A stretch of DNA of 6,916 nucleotides from positions 1 to 6,916 of the forward strand of contig DFKO01000009.1 in assembly GCA_002373855.1 (NCBI GenBank), given 5' to 3'. Every line of letters begins with the position of its first letter. Position 1 is the stretch's first letter. Of this stretch, positions 5,403-6,916 are shown piece after piece. Origin of the DNA: Lachnospiraceae bacterium UBA3643 (GTDB taxonomy: Bacteria > Bacillota > Clostridia > Lachnospirales > Lachnospiraceae). A model generated the notes under the pieces. It was not told the DNA's origin. It did no database searches and saw only the letters and a list, made by a program, of their open reading frames with translations. The position numbers and the translations under genes were made by a program.

Positions 5403-6916
5403 TTAGCTGAGTTTGTACTCCGCAGCCATCTTCTTTTCATTTCCCTTTATCAGGCAGATAACTATTGCAACGAAGCAAAGTATAGCTATGAGTCCTCCGA
5501 CAAATCCTGCTCCAAGAGAACCTGTTGTAATAAGTGTTCCAATCTGGTATACCAGGAAGCCTACTGTAAATCCTGTTGCAAGCTGTAGACCTATTGCTCC
5601 CCAGAGCCACTTTGCTGACTTCATCTCAGAGTTCATGGCGCCGAGTGCCGCAAAGCAGGGAGGTGTATAAAGGTTAAACATGAGGTATGCAAGGGCTGCA
5701 ACTTTTGTGATACCCATTGCCACTGCAACAGGATGACCCTCTCCGATAAGCTCAAGTTCCTCTGTGTCGATAAAGTTTGTGATCCCATATACTGTTGCGA
5801 TCGTACCGACAACATTTTCCTTTGCAATAAAACCTGTAATAGCTGCCGCAGCAAGCTGCCATGATGCAATACCGACAACCGGTATGAGCAGCACTGAGAA
5901 CGGACCGGAGATACCGGCAAGGATAGATGTACTCTCCATTCCTTCCTCAACAACTTCAAAGTTCCAGTTAAATGACTGCATAATCTGAACTACTGTATTA
6001 CATACAAGGATAACCGTTCCGGCCTTTACGATATAGGCCTTACCTCTCTCGAGCATGCTCTTAATCGCAAACCAGAGGCTGGGAACTTTGTACTCAGGCA
6101 TCTCTATGATAAAGAAGCTCTTGCGGTATTTCATACCTGTGATTGCTTTAATTAACAGGGCTCCAAAAAGCACAAGGAGTATACCTACCATGTAGCATAC
6201 AAAGCTTACCCATGTTGCTTCAGGGAAGAATGCTCCGGCAAAAAGTGCTATAACGGGAAGCTTTGCACCGCAGGGCATAAATGTCGCAAGCATCGCTGTA
6301 CTTCTGCGCTCACGCTCGTTCTTTATGGTTCTGCATGCCATGATTGCAGGGATACCACATCCGGTACCGATGATCATGGGGATGACTGACTTTCCTGAAA
6401 GTCCCACTTTCTTAAAGATGGGATCAAGTACTACAGTTGCTCTCGCCATATATCCGCAATCCTCAAGAAGAGCGATCAGGAAGTACATAACCATAACAAG
6501 GGGGAGGAAACCGACAACCGCTCCAACACCACCGATGATACCGTCAATAAGTAATGCGTAGAGGAGGGGATTTGCATCACCGAGCTGCTCTCCGGCCCAT
6601 CCCTGGAAGGTTTCTATCCAGCCTACGAGGATGTCCGCAAGCCAGGTTCCGACCGTAGTCTGGCTGATATAAAATACAAGGAACATTATTCCGGCAAAGA
6701 TCAGCAGTCCGAGTACCGGGTTGGTCACGATCTTGTCAATCGCATCCCCCTTGTTCTTGTCTTTTGTAAGCGTCTTTCTGTTTTCTGTCTCTTTTACTAT
6801 GCCGTTAACGAAATCAAATCTTTTTCTGTCTGCATTTTCAACGGCTTCCTTGCTCTGAATATCAACTTCACCCTGATGGTAAGGAGCTTTCTGCCCCTTA
6901 CCCTCAAGGGATACAG
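5403..6916 (-). CDS. feoB: Ferrous iron transporter FeoB, canonical type (N-terminus cut off by window edge)
   Basis: C-terminal 503 residues of a FeoB Fe2+ permease. The frame is open to the right edge: before the GTG at 6728 it reads on through ADRKRFDFV and DAIDKIVTNPVLG, the conserved linker between the GTPase/GDI region and the membrane domain. GTG 6728 is therefore an internal Val codon and the real start lies beyond the window. Counting from that codon, the membrane part shows the first gate region GFLP (73-76), LLEDCGYMAR (87-96), GLSGKS (109-114), GTGCGIPAIMACRT (121-134, Cys124) and MPCGAKLP (151-158), then GFIAKENVVGT (299-309) and the second gate PPCFAALGAMNSE (356-368). These are all the hallmarks of a functional FeoB core. 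It ends at TAA, 12 bases before the anchored HMA gene. Whether a feoA lies upstream cannot be seen. Confidence 0.96.
   Translation of the reverse strand, partial: VSLEGKGQKAPYHQGEVDIQSKEAVENADRKRFDFVNGIVKETENRKTLTKDKNKGDAIDKIVTNPVLGLLIFAGIMFLVFYISQTTVGTWLADILVGWIETFQGWAGEQLGDANPLLYALLIDGIIGGVGAVVGFLPLVMVMYFLIALLEDCGYMARATVVLDPIFKKVGLSGKSVIPMIIGTGCGIPAIMACRTIKNERERRSTAMLATFMPCGAKLPVIALFAGAFFPEATWVSFVCYMVGILLVLFGALLIKAITGMKYRKSFFIIEMPEYKVPSLWFAIKSMLERGKAYIVKAGTVILVCNTVVQIMQSFNWNFEVVEEGMESTSILAGISGPFSVLLIPVVGIASWQLAAAAITGFIAKENVVGTIATVYGITNFIDTEELELIGEGHPVAVAMGITKVAALAYLMFNLYTPPCFAALGAMNSEMKSAKWLWGAIGLQLATGFTVGFLVYQIGTLITTGSLGAGFVGGLIAILCFVAIVICLIKGNEKKMAAEYKLS

Noticed and set aside
5633..5959. 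Minus-strand open frame of 108 codons inside the right feoB in another frame
   Set aside because: It overlaps the conserved second gate of FeoB and its translation is Arg/Leu/Gln/Ser rich without a recognisable pattern.

Overview
Every gene I can support lies on the minus strand, so the window is read right to left. The organism is most likely a Gram-positive anaerobe of the Clostridia, probably Lachnospiraceae. I infer this from the moderate GC content (low to mid 40s percent by eye), the strong AAGGAGG-type ribosome binding sites, the large ABC permease with a Pip/YhgE-like heptad repeat, and the pairing of feoB with a short anchored Cys/HMA protein. No 16S or other marker gene is present, so this is inference.

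Layout from right to left. (1) The window opens inside a feoB gene (6916 to 5403) of canonical sequence; its GTPase domain lies outside the window. (2) Twelve bases after it comes a 124-residue membrane-anchored protein with a CC-GGGG motif and a heavy-metal-associated (HMA) domain (5390-5016). (3) An 85-base gap holds a perfect inverted repeat that looks like a terminator or attenuator (4976-5004) and a small palindrome that partly resembles a DtxR/IdeR iron box (4948-4966). (4) An ABC exporter pair follows: an ATPase (4930-4229) and an 898-residue FtsX-type permease (4229-1533), joined by a TAATG overlap. (5) After 26 bases comes feoA (1506-1279). It overlaps by four bases (ATGA) a second feoB of clearly different sequence (1282 to the left edge), whose GTPase domain is complete but whose C-terminal half is cut off.

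Working model. The locus carries two different FeoB Fe2+ transport systems. The right one has a small tethered metal-binding partner and the left one has its own FeoA. A macrolide-exporter-like or FtsX-like ABC system sits between them and appears to be in the same transcription unit as feoA and the left feoB. The two FeoB proteins differ at the conserved Cys-containing membrane motif (GTGCGIPA in the right copy, FGCTMGGA in the left), which could mean different metal preference or mechanism. The function of the ABC pair is not shown by the sequence. Co-transcription with feoAB, and the possible iron-box-like site ahead of it, are the only hints of a link to metal homeostasis.

I see no tRNA, rRNA, CRISPR array, insertion sequence or attachment site. 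No stretch without a gene is longer than 85 bases.
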